Of a stretch of 64,000 nucleotides of DNA, positions 15,960 through 26,293 are shown one piece after another; position 1 is the stretch's first letter, and every line of letters begins with the position of its first letter. This DNA is from Adonisia turfae CCMR0081 (GTDB taxonomy: Bacteria; Cyanobacteriota; Cyanobacteriia; Phormidesmidales; Phormidesmidaceae). The DNA lies in assembly GCF_011009555.1 (NCBI RefSeq), contig NZ_QXHD01000004.1:710869-774868 (forward strand), given 5' to 3'. The position numbers and the translations under genes are program-made. The notes below the pieces were generated by a model. It was not told the origin of the DNA. It saw only the letters and a list, made by a program, of their open reading frames with translations, and did no database searches.

Positions 15960-17060
15960 ATGGCAAATGTTCGGTTTGAGCGCGTTACTAAACAGTATGA
16001 CAACGGCTTCGTCGCGGTTAAGGATCTAAATTTAGAAATTTGCGATCGCGAATTCTTAGTCCTTGTGGGGCCTTCAGGCTGTGGCAAAACCACCTCTCTG
16101 CGCATGTTAGCAGGGCTGGAAAGTATCAGCAGTGGTAACTTATACATCGATGAACGCCGGGTCAATGACTTACCGCCCAAGGATCGAGACATCGCCATGG
16201 TGTTCCAGTCCTATGCCTTATACCCCCATATGAGCGTGTTTGATAACATGGCGTTTAGCCTCGAACTTCAGGGCGTACCTAAGGCAGATATTCGTAAGCG
16301 GGTGCAGCAGGCAGCTCAGCAACTGGGCATTGATAGCTTACTCGAGCGCAAACCCAAACAACTGTCCGGTGGTCAACGCCAGCGAGTGGCCGTGGGTCGT
16401 GCCATTGTGCGTAACCCATCAGCTTTCCTAATGGATGAGCCCCTATCTAATTTAGATGCCAAACTACGGGTACAGGCTCGAGCAGAGCTGAATAAACTTC
16501 ACAAACGATTGGGCACCACATTTATCTACGTTACCCATGATCAAGTAGAAGCCATGACCATGGGAAGTCGTATTGCCATTATGAATCAAGGCATTCTACA
16601 GCAGGTGGATACGCCCCAAACAATCTATGAAAAGCCTAACAACATTTTTGTAGCAGGATTTCTGGGCAGTCCATCAATGAATTTCTTGGATGCCACCCTT
16701 AGACGCCATGACGACAACTTATTAATTAAAACTGATAGTTTTAGCTTACCACTGTCAAGAAACAACGACACTATCCACCCTTACATCGACCGCTCAGTTA
16801 CTCTTGGTATTCGTCCAGAAAGCATTTACCACCCTGACTATTTGCCTCCTGGCATTACACCTGTAGACATTCAAGCTGAGGTATCCGTGGTTGAACTTAT
16901 GGGGCATGAATTAATTGTTTACGCCACCTTAACCGATGGTAGCGAGATTGTTTCCCGCCTCGATCCAAGAGCCGTTATTGTGCCAGGGGAAATCATTACC
17001 CTACAGCTCGATCAAAATCGCATCCACCTCTTTGATAACGAAACAGAACAAACAATTTAG
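15960..17060 (+). CDS. ABC transporter ATP-binding protein, MalK/UgpC type
   Basis: Start ATG 15960 (MANVRFERV) matches the family; an upstream in-frame start at 15924 would overlap the divergent gene's leader. 366 residues. Walker A GPSGCGKT (37-44), Q-loop VFQSYALYPHM, signature LSGGQRQRVAVGRA, Walker B AFLMDEPLSNLDAKLR, H-loop THDQ, then a C-terminal TOBE/OB region (VTLGIRPE ... VVELMGHELIVYA). It energises import of sugars, glycerol-3-phosphate or glucosylglycerol; the partner permease and binding-protein genes are not nearby, so it may serve several importers. A terminator follows. Confidence 0.92.
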   Translation: MANVRFERVTKQYDNGFVAVKDLNLEICDREFLVLVGPSGCGKTTSLRMLAGLESISSGNLYIDERRVNDLPPKDRDIAMVFQSYALYPHMSVFDNMAFSLELQGVPKADIRKRVQQAAQQLGIDSLLERKPKQLSGGQRQRVAVGRAIVRNPSAFLMDEPLSNLDAKLRVQARAELNKLHKRLGTTFIYVTHDQVEAMTMGSRIAIMNQGILQQVDTPQTIYEKPNNIFVAGFLGSPSMNFLDATLRRHDDNLLIKTDSFSLPLSRNNDTIHPYIDRSVTLGIRPESIYHPDYLPPGITPVDIQAEVSVVELMGHELIVYATLTDGSEIVSRLDPRAVIVPGEIITLQLDQNRIHLFDNETEQTI

Positions 17061-17178
17061 CGGACATTTGACTGTCAGCACAGGCTCGGTCAGCCACCTC
17101 CTCAAAACAACAGTGTCTATTTTTGTTTTTTCCACAACCGTAATTTATCCAATCTAGAAGGTATAACTTGATCACTAA

Positions 17179-17205
17179 AATGTGTAGTTTTCTGCACATT
17201 TTTTT
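17179..17205 (+). terminator. intrinsic terminator downstream of the ABC ATPase gene
   Basis: AATGTG pairs with CACATT and is followed by a run of seven T residues. The rest of the ~300-bp gap (17061-17357) shows no gene; an A/T-rich GATATAAAG near 17220 could be a -10 element for the next gene. Confidence 0.7.
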
Positions 17206-17357
17206 GCGTAAGAATACTAAGATATAAAGTTATGAATACCTAACCTACGCAATTTAACTAGCTCTAATAAAGAGTCCGTGAACTGAAGTGGTCAATTTAG
17301 TTCTAAGATGTGAATATTAATCAAGGTTAATACAAGCGTAATCAGCCGCCAACTACC

Positions 17358-18395
17358 ATGTCCCCTGACGGTCTTTCGATTAGCTATTCCCAACCGACCT
17401 TGGCTACAAGGCAAGATGCTATTGAGCAAGCGGTTGCGAATCTAATGCAGCACGCCCAGCATCTACGAATCAAAAAACTCTTGTTTAGCGTTTGTTATGG
17501 GACGTGGGAAAACGAGGCTGCCGTACTAAGCAGTGTTCCGATGAGTTCGTTGGTATCAATTTTGTTGGGACGCTACTCTACCCTGCAACAATGCCGCAAC
17601 AGTCTCTACCAAAAAGCAAATAACCTGAATCGTAAAAAGGTTTACATTGCGATTGCAAACGTTATTTTATACTATCTGCGCAACGTATTTCTTCCCCAAA
17701 CACCACTCTCCCCATCTACGGATCAACAAGCTGATAATCTAGCCGCCTCGGTACAATCACGGGCTAAATCGGATCTTTACCAGCCTGTAATCAATGAACT
17801 CAAAAAATCAGATAATTTAGGCGTTATTAAGACGTTTCTGGGGTATCTAGGACAGTCCCCTGGGAACATCGCTGACACAGCTAGTACTGATTTACTGAGT
17901 CTTGTGCAGTTGGCCCATCGCCAAGCACCAACGCCTTTAGAACTAAAGCAGCGTTTATTGGGGATCTTAAAGCATCAGAGGCATCTGCCCTCTTTTACTC
18001 ACTCGCAGATAGTAGCCCGACAAATTTTAAGGGCATTTCGCTCTCTTTACGTCACTGGACCTGCACCAGTGGTCACCACACCTGATAGCCTCACCACGTT
18101 GGAGCAAGCCCTCTCCAGTAAATGTGATCCCGACAAAGTCCGAGTACTGCTTTATTCCATTCTTTACGGTCCCTATGCAGACAGCCCGCTACAACGGCAA
18201 ATCTTGCAAGCCAAAACACTACGCGATCTTTTAGAGGAAACGTTTGACTACTGCCCGACCTACGGTGACTTTGAAAGCAAGCTGACAATCCTGGCCCACT
18301 GTTTGGAAACATCCGATGGCCTGAATCGAGCCCTCAAGGTCATGCTGGTCTCGTTATACCGCTATTACACTAAGGACAAAAAGCTATCGGTATAA
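17358..18395 (+). CDS. hypothetical protein with two related helical repeats
   Basis: 345 residues, all helical in appearance, soluble. The N-terminal block (KKLLFSVCYGTWENE ... LLGRYSTLQQCRNSLYQKANNL ... YYLRNVF) and the C-terminal block (VRVLLYSILYGPYADS ... LLEETFDYCPTYGDFESKLTILA ... YRYYTKD) align at the same spacing, joined by a ~120-residue linker, so the gene arose by internal duplication. No catalytic motif is visible. I know of no assigned function. It is convergent with uvrB, with only ~30 bp between the two stops. Confidence 0.75.
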   Translation: MSPDGLSISYSQPTLATRQDAIEQAVANLMQHAQHLRIKKLLFSVCYGTWENEAAVLSSVPMSSLVSILLGRYSTLQQCRNSLYQKANNLNRKKVYIAIANVILYYLRNVFLPQTPLSPSTDQQADNLAASVQSRAKSDLYQPVINELKKSDNLGVIKTFLGYLGQSPGNIADTASTDLLSLVQLAHRQAPTPLELKQRLLGILKHQRHLPSFTHSQIVARQILRAFRSLYVTGPAPVVTTPDSLTTLEQALSSKCDPDKVRVLLYSILYGPYADSPLQRQILQAKTLRDLLEETFDYCPTYGDFESKLTILAHCLETSDGLNRALKVMLVSLYRYYTKDKKLSV

Positions 18396-18424
18396 AATAG
18401 CTTGCTTGTTTATTAGTGGGCCTA

Positions 18425-20437
18425 TTATTCAGCAGGTGTCCGCTTGCCGAGTAGCTTTTCTCGTAGATGCTTGATGCGATCGCGAAACTTAGCCGCTTCT
18501 TCAAAGTCCAGCTCCTTGGCAGCCGCTTTCATTTGCTTCTCCAGCTGACTAATGAGTTCCGGGATATCTTCCAGGGCAAGATCGTCACTATGCTCATAAA
18601 CTTCTTCCAATTCTTGGGCATTGAGACGCCGTGATACCTCCAAAAACGAGAGAATAGCGTTGCTCTTCCGTCGAATAATGGGCTTTGGCACAATGCCATG
18701 TTTTTCGTTGTAAGCCTTTTGAATTGCCCGTCTACGCTCAGTTTCGTCAATGGCCCTAGCCATACTGCCAGTCAGATTATCAGCATAGAGAATCGCCTGC
18801 CCCTGAACGTGTCTGGCGGCTCGACCCATGGTCTGAATCAGGGATCGCTCCGCCCGTAGAAACCCCTCTTTATCCGCATCTAAAATCGCTACCAACGAGA
18901 CTTCAGGTAAGTCCAACCCTTCCCTTAGTAGGTTTACTCCCACTAACACATCAAAGTTACCGTTACGCAAATCTTGAATAATCTCAATCCGCTCAATAGA
19001 GTGAATCTCAGAATGTAAGTAACGGACTCTCACCCCCTGTTCGTCAAAATACTCAGTGAGATCTTCTGCCATCCGTTTGGTCAACGTAGTCACTAGGGTG
19101 CGCTCACCCCGCTGAGCCCGATCCTGAATCTCTCCTAATAGGTCATCGACCTGCCCTGTAGTGGGTCGTACAAAAATCTCAGGGTCTAATACCCCAGTAG
19201 GACGAATAATCTGCTCCACAACCCGTTGTTCAGAGATTTCCAGCTCCCACTCACCCGGTGTAGCAGATACAAAAATACAGTTTTTGACCTTTTGCCAAAA
19301 TTCTTCTGCTTTCAGAGGGCGATTATCAGCAGCGCTGGGTAACCGAAATCCATGATCGATTAAGACTTTCTTACGAGCCTGATCACCGTTGTACATCCCC
19401 CGCAACTGAGGAATCGTAACGTGGGACTCATCAATCACCAACAGCCAATCTTCAGGAAAGTAGTCCAAAAGACATTCGGGGGGATCTCCTGCGTGGCGTC
19501 CGGCTAGATGGCGAGAATAGTTTTCGACGCCATTGCAGTAACCCACCTCCCGCAGCATCTCCAGGTCATATTTAGTGCGTTGCTCTAGACGCTGAGCTTC
19601 GAGTAGTTTGCCTTCTTTTTCTAGCAACTCCAGCTGCTCTCTGAGTTCTTCTTGAATGCCGTTACACGCTGCTTCTAACTTATCGTCCGGGGTCACAAAG
19701 TGGCGAGCCGGATATATGTTGAGGGCTTCCATACTCTGAATTGTCGCCCCAGTCACCGGGTCTACATAGCGAATGGCATCAATTTCATCGCCGAAGAACT
19801 CCACTCGGATAATGCGATCCTCGTAGGCCGGACCAATTTCTAACACATCGCCTTTCACGCGAAATCGTCCTCGACCTAAGTCGATGTCGTTGCGCGTATA
19901 TTGCACAGAGGCCAAGTCCCGCAGTACCTGCCGCTGGTTTATTTCCATGCCTACCCGCAGCGGGATCGATGCCTTTAGATATTCTGTCGGGATTCCTAAA
20001 CCATAGATACAGCTGATGGAGGCCACCACAATCACATCCCGCCGTTCAAATAGAGAACGGGTGGCAGAGTGTCGCAGCATATCGATTTCTTCGTTAATCG
20101 ATGCGGTTTTGGCAATGTAAGTATCTGTAACCGGGATATAGGCCTCAGGCTGATAGTAATCGTAATAACTGATGAAATACTCAACGGCATTGTCTGGGAA
20201 AAATTCCCGCAGCTCGTTACAGAGCTGTGCTGCCAGCGTTTTATTGTGAGCTAGAACCAGGGTGGGGCGTCCTATGGTATCGATGACCCGAGCAACCGTG
20301 TGAGTCTTCCCGGTACCGGTCGCTCCCAATAAAGTTTGATATTGACCTCCAGCCTCTAAGTAGCTAATTAAACCTTCAATTGCTTTGGGTTGGTCACCCT
20401 TGGGTTCAAAGGGAGCTTGAATATCGAAGTCATTCAT
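18425..20437 (-). CDS. uvrB: excinuclease ABC subunit B
   Basis: 670 residues, normal length. UvrB verifies DNA damage handed over by UvrA and recruits UvrC for nucleotide excision repair. Visible motifs: Walker A GATGTGKT (about 39-46), the beta-hairpin [11 protein letters not shown], helicase motif DESHV, motif [14 protein letters not shown], and the C-terminal UVR domain ([21 protein letters not shown]) that contacts UvrC. Complete, no anomalies. No LexA-like box that I could recognise upstream. Confidence 0.97.
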   Translation of the reverse strand: MNDFDIQAPFEPKGDQPKAIEGLISYLEAGGQYQTLLGATGTGKTHTVARVIDTIGRPTLVLAHNKTLAAQLCNELREFFPDNAVEYFISYYDYYQPEAYIPVTDTYIAKTASINEEIDMLRHSATRSLFERRDVIVVASISCIYGLGIPTEYLKASIPLRVGMEINQRQVLRDLASVQYTRNDIDLGRGRFRVKGDVLEIGPAYEDRIIRVEFFGDEIDAIRYVDPVTGATIQSMEALNIYPARHFVTPDDKLEAACNGIQEELREQLELLEKEGKLLEAQRLEQRTKYDLEMLREVGYCNGVENYSRHLAGRHAGDPPECLLDYFPEDWLLVIDESHVTIPQLRGMYNGDQARKKVLIDHGFRLPSAADNRPLKAEEFWQKVKNCIFVSATPGEWELEISEQRVVEQIIRPTGVLDPEIFVRPTTGQVDDLLGEIQDRAQRGERTLVTTLTKRMAEDLTEYFDEQGVRVRYLHSEIHSIERIEIIQDLRNGNFDVLVGVNLLREGLDLPEVSLVAILDADKEGFLRAERSLIQTMGRAARHVQGQAILYADNLTGSMARAIDETERRRAIQKAYNEKHGIVPKPIIRRKSNAILSFLEVSRRLNAQELEEVYEHSDDLALEDIPELISQLEKQMKAAAKELDFEEAAKFRDRIKHLREKLLGKRTPAE

Positions 20438-20693
20438 GGGCGGCTGGCGCTAAGAAGGCACGTACTTCACTGAAACCATCAACACAAAGGTAGACTTTAC
20501 GATCTTAAAAGTAATGTCTAAAATTCGCACAGCTGTTTTTAGCCATCATCTACTGCAATGGCTTATACCATGACAGTTTCACAGGTGGGGTTCTACGTCT
20601 TTACCATTTTCCAGAACCGCTACCCTAGGAAAGACAGGGCCGATCCTAGTCGACCCGATTAGACACACTTGATAGCTCACCGTGGGGGTATCT

Positions 20694-22304
20694 ATGAAAA
20701 TCTGGCGTTGGGGATGTATTGGACTAGTAGTTGCAATCAGTGCCTGCGGTCCTGGCGAACAAGCGACCGCTCCAGACAGCCCTGGTCCAAATGGCGCAGA
20801 CGTGACCACCACCGCAGCTGCAACCGCCGCCTGCGATCCCATGGAGAGTCAGGTACCGCTACAGGCTGCCACTGAAGTAGACCTACCCTTCGAGCGCTTT
20901 GACTTTCGACCAACTGAGGTAGAAGCTACTGAGTCAACACTGATCTTTAGGGGAAGGCGCTATGGGTTTACGTTTTGTAAACGCGATCGCACCTGGGGCG
21001 TAGAGGCCCTGGAAGTTGCCCCACCTGTGGAGGAAGACTACGCTGAATATTTCGAATCCCTGGGTGATCCAGACTATGAAACCATAGCCAGCCAAGAGCA
21101 AAGCTATCAAGCACGGGTCCGCCTTGACGCCTCCTGGGTTGAAGGATCGGAAACCCTTGAGAATGATCTAGAACAGGTAATTTTTGAACTGATCAAACCC
21201 GGGGATAGCGAGCCTACGGCTCAAGTCCTATATACCAACACTGACATCATTGAACGTGAACTAGGGGCAACGGCGGGTGTGCCAACCATCACTCAAACCC
21301 TAGTGACCGATGATGCTCTGTGGTGGTCCATTGGATTTGAGCAAGGTGAGGGAGCCAGTGGCATTGCTACAGTGGTGCAATATCAGCTCGATCAGGATGA
21401 AATTGTCCTCTGGCAACCATCTGAACTCGGAAATGCTCAAATTACCGATCTGGCCCTGACAACGGCAGACGATGAGGCCACCCTCTGGTTGGGTACCCAA
21501 TACTCAGGGGAGGGCAATCCATTTCTCCCAGCCAAAGGCTTGGTAGCATTCCGTCCAGCAGACAATACAGTGAAGACGTATACCGTTGAGAACAGTCCGC
21601 TCATTGGAGCCATCCCCACTCGACTCTGGGCTGAAGAAGAAACATTATGGGTGGCCACCGCTAATGGCGTATGTGAAATAGACTGGACAGCGATTGATAC
21701 GAATGATAGTTGGGCCTGCTGGCGCTTTATAGCCAGGACTGATATCCCAACCGATCAGGATTTGTATGCCAGTCTGCTAGCTGAAACACCTATGGAACAG
21801 CTAGATGGTACAACAACGGTAGAGGTGCTGTGGTTAGCAGACACTGACATCAGCACCCCCGAATCTTCAGTGCGATACGAAATTAGCTACGAACCAGGCA
21901 TTACCACTGAAATCAGCCAAGGTGCCGACTATTATATGGGTCCAGAAGAGAATCCGGACGATGGATATTTTTGGTGGCCAGGTCAGGACTGGAGCTGGAA
22001 TGGAGAACGCTTTGTGCGTCCATGGGATCAGGTCGCTGTGAATTATGTGGGTGGTGGTCCCCAGGGGATTGGCCCCACTGAATATGAGAGTTTTGTTGCC
22101 GATTGGCAAGCAATGCGGGGGGAGTTTGAATTATTGACCCTGACGCCTGACGTTACAGAAATCATCTATTACTCTGCCTGGATTGACGGAGAAGATCTGG
22201 AACCTTGGGTAACAGTGACTGAGGCGGCGAATGCTCCCCTTGATACTGCAAATCCGACGGATGTGGTACTGACAGATTTGAAAAAGGCGGCGCAGAGTAA
22301 TTAG
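20694..22304 (+). CDS. large secreted lipoprotein, beta-propeller-like repeats
   Basis: 536 residues from ATG 20694, which has a GGGGG ribosome site; a GTG at 20682 is less likely. Lipobox ISAC (about residues 14-17 after KIWRWG), then a Pro/Thr/Ala-rich linker. The body contains WWSIGFEQ, ATLWLGTQYSG and EETLWVATANGVCEIDW, spaced like blades of a sensor-type beta-propeller, but too degenerate for a firm assignment. No catalytic residues stand out. Probably a periplasmic or outer-membrane lipoprotein of unknown role. Confidence 0.7.
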   Translation: MKIWRWGCIGLVVAISACGPGEQATAPDSPGPNGADVTTTAAATAACDPMESQVPLQAATEVDLPFERFDFRPTEVEATESTLIFRGRRYGFTFCKRDRTWGVEALEVAPPVEEDYAEYFESLGDPDYETIASQEQSYQARVRLDASWVEGSETLENDLEQVIFELIKPGDSEPTAQVLYTNTDIIERELGATAGVPTITQTLVTDDALWWSIGFEQGEGASGIATVVQYQLDQDEIVLWQPSELGNAQITDLALTTADDEATLWLGTQYSGEGNPFLPAKGLVAFRPADNTVKTYTVENSPLIGAIPTRLWAEEETLWVATANGVCEIDWTAIDTNDSWACWRFIARTDIPTDQDLYASLLAETPMEQLDGTTTVEVLWLADTDISTPESSVRYEISYEPGITTEISQGADYYMGPEENPDDGYFWWPGQDWSWNGERFVRPWDQVAVNYVGGGPQGIGPTEYESFVADWQAMRGEFELLTLTPDVTEIIYYSAWIDGEDLEPWVTVTEAANAPLDTANPTDVVLTDLKKAAQSN

Positions 22305-22635
22305 CAAAGATCTTACGAAATCCGAATTCATTAACCCCCGCTTAAAAGTGAATAACCCTGTAGGGGTACTCCCTTGTGGATACCCTTCGATATCGGGGGT
22401 AGGTAACCAGGATTTTGCATTATTATCGTTGGTTAATCTGATTTCTCATGCTCAAAATTCATCATCTCTATGTTGTATTTGCATAGGTATGAGAATCTCG
22501 TATACATCAATGTTTTATGATGAGCAACAACGTCTCAACAGATGTGCCATCATGCCGGGGCATTAGTCTTGGCATGGTGTTTTAACTCACCCCCATGAGA
22601 GATAGCAATGTTTTAGAGGTAGACTCTACAACATC
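22305..22635. other. intergenic space between convergent genes with a dispersed-repeat fragment
   Basis: At 22356-22385 a segment with GTAGGGG, CCTTGTG and TACCC in fixed order resembles the element at 31876-31904. Around 22520-22565 CATGCC and GGCATG can pair ahead of GTTTT, a possible terminator for the lipoprotein gene. Short open frames here look spurious. Confidence 0.5.
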
Positions 22636-23448
22636 CTAAGTAATAGCCGCAAAGAGCTGAGACCATTCGATGGCAGGCGGTCGTGGCCCCTGATTAATGA
22701 TTTCGAAAGTTTGCTGCTCAGTGACGAGATGCTGCAAGCACTCAACACAGACAGCAGCCACATCTTTGCGGCTGGTCTGGCCAAGCAATCGATCTCCAAC
22801 CCCTAAAACCACACCTTGTTTTCCACCAGTGGAAGCCTTGATCAGGGTATTGAGATCGTAGGAGGTGTAAGGACCATCAATCAGTCGGCCTGGACGGATA
22901 ATGGTGTAGCGACAGCTTGAACCACGCAGGGCAGCTTCGGCAGCTGTTTTAGCATCTAAGACACCATACGTATTGAGCAGGCTGAAGGGAAACTCTTCTT
23001 TACGCTCCACACCTAGGGAAGAGACTAGAACAAAGCGCTGTACCGCACTCTTCTTAGCAACCTCAATCAGGTTTTGTACACCCTGGCCATCGGCAATTGC
23101 TGGAGAGTTTTTTGTATGGCGCTGGCGATAGTCAGTATCAAGAAAAATACGTCCCCACGCTAAGAACTGCTCCAGGGGCTGGGCAGGTAAATCCACTTGC
23201 CATTTATCTGAAGGAAACGCCGTTGTGCCACTGCAACAGAGGATGGCATCGATTCTGTCCAAGGCAGCCGTTAACGTATCGAGCAATCGCAAGTCTGCCT
23301 GCACCAGGTCTACCCGATCGCCAAATAGTGAACGGGCTTTGACAACATTGCGGGTTAAGGCCCTAACCTCGTAGCCCTGACCCAGGGCATAGGCTACGGC
23401 TAACTGACCGACCCCACCGGTAGCACCGGTGACCAAAATTCGCTGCAT
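22636..23448 (-). CDS. NAD(P)-binding atypical SDR (NmrA/Ycf39-like)
   Basis: 270 residues. Rossmann motif VTGATGGVGQ at residues ~6-15, then the usual strand order (EVRALTRN, VDLVQADL, AILCCSGTTAF, RFVLVSSLGV), with YTIIRPGRLIDGP near the substrate side. The Tyr-x3-Lys pair of classical SDRs is absent, as in atypical SDRs that act as reductases, assembly factors or regulators. In cyanobacteria, relatives help photosystem or quinone assembly, but substrate cannot be read here. Single gene; convergent with the lipoprotein gene. Confidence 0.85.
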   Translation of the reverse strand: MQRILVTGATGGVGQLAVAYALGQGYEVRALTRNVVKARSLFGDRVDLVQADLRLLDTLTAALDRIDAILCCSGTTAFPSDKWQVDLPAQPLEQFLAWGRIFLDTDYRQRHTKNSPAIADGQGVQNLIEVAKKSAVQRFVLVSSLGVERKEEFPFSLLNTYGVLDAKTAAEAALRGSSCRYTIIRPGRLIDGPYTSYDLNTLIKASTGGKQGVVLGVGDRLLGQTSRKDVAAVCVECLQHLVTEQQTFEIINQGPRPPAIEWSQLFAAIT

Positions 23449-23557
23449 ACTCGGTACTGAGATCGCAATAAACTCCTTCCCTCTCAGTTAACCTTAAAAC
23501 AGCAGCACCACTCAATCAAAGGTGGCTAGCCCCAATCCAGCCGATTAAAATTTAGGG

Positions 23558-23619
23558 ACCCCCCTAAGGACCACCCTTAGGCCCCCCTAAGGACCACCCT
23601 TAGGCCCCCCTAAGGACCA
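23558..23619. repeat. tandem 23-bp repeat, 2.7 copies
   Basis: Units at 23558-23580, 23581-23603 and a partial 23604-23619. Each carries CCCCCCTAAGG and CCACCCTTAGG, so every unit also contains an inverted CCTAAG/CTTAGG pair. It ends 17 bp before the start codon of the oligopeptidase gene, placing it in its 5' leader or promoter. Resembles cyanobacterial short tandemly repeated sequences. Confidence 0.9.
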
Positions 23620-23636
23620 TCTGCCCCCACATTGCT

Positions 23637-25457
23637 ATGCCTCAACTTCGTCAAACTTGGGATAACCAGCATTTCTTCAAAGGTACCGACGATCCCCAGA
23701 TTGCAACCGCTATCGCTGAGATTAGGGACAACGTTGGGCAAATCTCCATGGCCTGTGCCCCGTTTGCAGAATACATTGACAGTGCGGAAACACTTCCTGA
23801 ACCAGAGTTTGACACCCTGCTTGGCTTATTACGCGGCATTCACCAAACCCGCACAGAGTTGAACAAACAGCTGGGCAATGTGCGCACTTACATCACGACG
23901 GCCCTGAGCGTAGATGCCCAGGACACCCATGCCAGCGCCATCATGCCCACACTGCAGCAGATCAGCGCAGAGGTGAGCCAGGCACTCACCCCCATGCAGG
24001 TGTTTCTCAATCGGGTTCGCTCTGAATTTGTGGCAGCTGTGGTCGCGGATCCGGTCTTAGTAGAAATGGCTTTTTTACTGGTGCATCAACGCAAACTCAG
24101 AGATCAACTGCTCAGTGTTGCAGAAGAGAATTTAATTACAGGCCTGGCGGTAAACGGTCTGCATACCTGGGGCAATCTCTACACAGAGCTGGCGGGTACC
24201 CTTAAATGCACAGTTAACGGAGAGACCATGGGTCTGGCAAAAGCCGCTAATTTGCAAAGTGACCCCAACCGAGAAACTCGACAGGCCGCCTGGAACGCGA
24301 TCCGTAACGCTTGGACTGGCCATCAACAAACTGCATCCACCATTCTCAACGCCATCAACGGCTGGCGACTAGAAGAAACGCAAAAACGGGCTCAGGTGCG
24401 TGAACTCCATTACCTAGACCGCAGCTGTCATCAAAGCCGTATTGAGCGGGCTACTCTAGATGCGTTGATGGCAACCACCTATCAGCAACGTTCCATTGGG
24501 CAACGCGCTCTGAAGGCCATGGCACAGGTGCTCAACATTCCCCAGATGGCACCGTGGGATTTACAAGCCCCAGCGCCTACCATTGGCGAGCCCAAAACAA
24601 TTTCATTTGACGCAGCCATTACATTGATTGCCGATGCGTTTCGACAACTAACCCCAGAAATGGGCGACTTTGCCGTGATGATGGCTGAGCAGGGCTGGAT
24701 TGATGGGAAACCTACCCCCAACCGAGCCACTGGAGCTTACTGTACTCGGTTTTCCGACCCCCGTGAACCGCGTATCTTTATGTCCTATGCGGGCACGATG
24801 ACCAACGTCATCACCCTGGCCCATGAACTGGGTCATGCCTGGCATAACTGGGTCATGCGTGATCTGCCCCCCATGCAAACCTATTACTCCATGACCTTGG
24901 CGGAAACTGCCAGTATCTTTGCTGAGACCTTAGTGCGTGATGCTCTGCTACAGCAAGCTGAAACACCGGCTCAAAAGTTAGAGATTCTCTGGCAAAATGC
25001 CCAAAGTGCAGCGGTCTTTTTGCTAAATATTCCAGCTCGGTTTGAGTTTGAGAAACGACTGGTTGAAGCACGGAAACAGGGTGTTGCGATCTCACCTGCG
25101 CTCAAGACCATGATGGCTGATAGCTGGCAACTTTGGTACGAAGACAGTCTTTCAGACTATGACGACATGTTTTGGGCTACTAAGCTACATTTCTCTATTT
25201 CTCAACTGGGCTTTTACAACTATCCTTACCTATTTGGCTATCTCTTTAGCCTCGGCATCTATGCCCAGCAAGACAACTATGGAGCCGATTTTAACACCCT
25301 CTATACTCAAATTTTACGAGACACTGGCAGCATGACAGCAGAAGAGTTAGTAACTCAGCACCTACAGCAAGACATCTCACAATCTCAGTTTTGGAAAGCC
25401 AGTCTGAGCATTGTTGAAAAGAGTGTTGCCTCATTTGAACAATTGGTTGACAACTGA
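23637..25457 (+). CDS. M3-family oligoendopeptidase (PepF-type)
   Basis: 606 residues, usual length. Zinc peptidase that degrades cytosolic oligopeptides. The active site reads ITLAHELGHAWHNW (HExxH at about residues 395-399), with the downstream glutamate in SMTLAETASIF. The region YCTRFSDPREPRIFMSYAGT before the zinc site is typical of PepF. Cytosolic, no signal. Start ATG 23637 lies just after a tandem repeat array that leaves little room for a normal ribosome site. Confidence 0.93.
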   Translation: MPQLRQTWDNQHFFKGTDDPQIATAIAEIRDNVGQISMACAPFAEYIDSAETLPEPEFDTLLGLLRGIHQTRTELNKQLGNVRTYITTALSVDAQDTHASAIMPTLQQISAEVSQALTPMQVFLNRVRSEFVAAVVADPVLVEMAFLLVHQRKLRDQLLSVAEENLITGLAVNGLHTWGNLYTELAGTLKCTVNGETMGLAKAANLQSDPNRETRQAAWNAIRNAWTGHQQTASTILNAINGWRLEETQKRAQVRELHYLDRSCHQSRIERATLDALMATTYQQRSIGQRALKAMAQVLNIPQMAPWDLQAPAPTIGEPKTISFDAAITLIADAFRQLTPEMGDFAVMMAEQGWIDGKPTPNRATGAYCTRFSDPREPRIFMSYAGTMTNVITLAHELGHAWHNWVMRDLPPMQTYYSMTLAETASIFAETLVRDALLQQAETPAQKLEILWQNAQSAAVFLLNIPARFEFEKRLVEARKQGVAISPALKTMMADSWQLWYEDSLSDYDDMFWATKLHFSISQLGFYNYPYLFGYLFSLGIYAQQDNYGADFNTLYTQILRDTGSMTAEELVTQHLQQDISQSQFWKASLSIVEKSVASFEQLVDN

Positions 25458-25567
25458 TGCCGTTGTGCTCGCCAGAATTTCTTGTGGAGACTATCCCGAT
25501 GAACGTGCCTAATGGCGCTAACCTAGTGAAGCACTTCCGCGCATCTGGCATATAGGGCAGATTCACC

Positions 25568-26293
25568 ATGGTCACCAGCACGTCCCTCGACTGGATTTTT
25601 TTTGACTGTTTCAATACCCTGATCGACGATTTTGATACCTCTGGCTATGAAGCAGGGTTAGCACCCATGTATCAGGTGCCAGTGACAGCCGGGCTCTATA
25701 CAGACATTGAAGATGTACGGGCTGATTACCACCGCTGGCGGTTAGAGTATATTGCTGGCAAACCCCATGAGCAAACCTTACAGGAGCGGTTTCGCAATCT
25801 ATTGGCAGTCTACCGCCCTGAGGCAGATACGGCGCTAGTTGACCAAGTGCTCGCAGAAATGGAAGTTCAGTTTATGGAGTGCTTTCCCGCTACACTCAGA
25901 CTACCTGCTGGCGTAGAAAGCATGCTGCAACGCTGGCAAGACCAGGTGTCCATGGGGGTAATCTCTAACTTTTTCTTAGCAGATTGGCCTGGCAAAATGC
26001 TGGAGCGCTATGGCCTGAACGTATATTTTCAGTTTGTACTGGACAGTGCCGAATGTGGCAAGCGCAAACCGAGCGATACCATCTACCAAATGGCTCTAGA
26101 AGCAGCCGGAAATCCAGCCCCTGAGAGAGTATTGTTTATTGGCGATCATTTAACCAATGATGCGATCGCACCTCAGCGGTTGGGAATGCGATCCATTTAC
26201 TTTGATCGCTCGGCTGAACGCGCCTCGTCATCGGCTGCACCAGCTGACATCAAAGCCATCACTCACTGGGATCAATTTATCCCTTACCCTTAA
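25568..26293 (+). CDS. HAD-superfamily hydrolase, haloacid-dehalogenase-like subfamily IA
   Basis: 241 residues. Motif I FFDCFNTL (nucleophile Asp), motif II VISNFF, motif III Lys in GKRKPSD, motif IV FIGDHLTNDAIAPQRLGM. A helical cap follows motif I. Likely a phosphatase for a small metabolite; substrate not readable. It follows pepF by 110 bp on the same strand. Confidence 0.88.
   Translation: MVTSTSLDWIFFDCFNTLIDDFDTSGYEAGLAPMYQVPVTAGLYTDIEDVRADYHRWRLEYIAGKPHEQTLQERFRNLLAVYRPEADTALVDQVLAEMEVQFMECFPATLRLPAGVESMLQRWQDQVSMGVISNFFLADWPGKMLERYGLNVYFQFVLDSAECGKRKPSDTIYQMALEAAGNPAPERVLFIGDHLTNDAIAPQRLGMRSIYFDRSAERASSSAAPADIKAITHWDQFIPYP

Noticed and set aside
22348..22566. 72-residue plus ORF in the gap between convergent genes
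   Set aside because: Its first part lies in a dispersed repeat and the rest has no protein-like features.
23558..23619. Possible CRISPR array
   Set aside because: Units abut directly with no spacers and are only 23 bp; no cas genes nearby.
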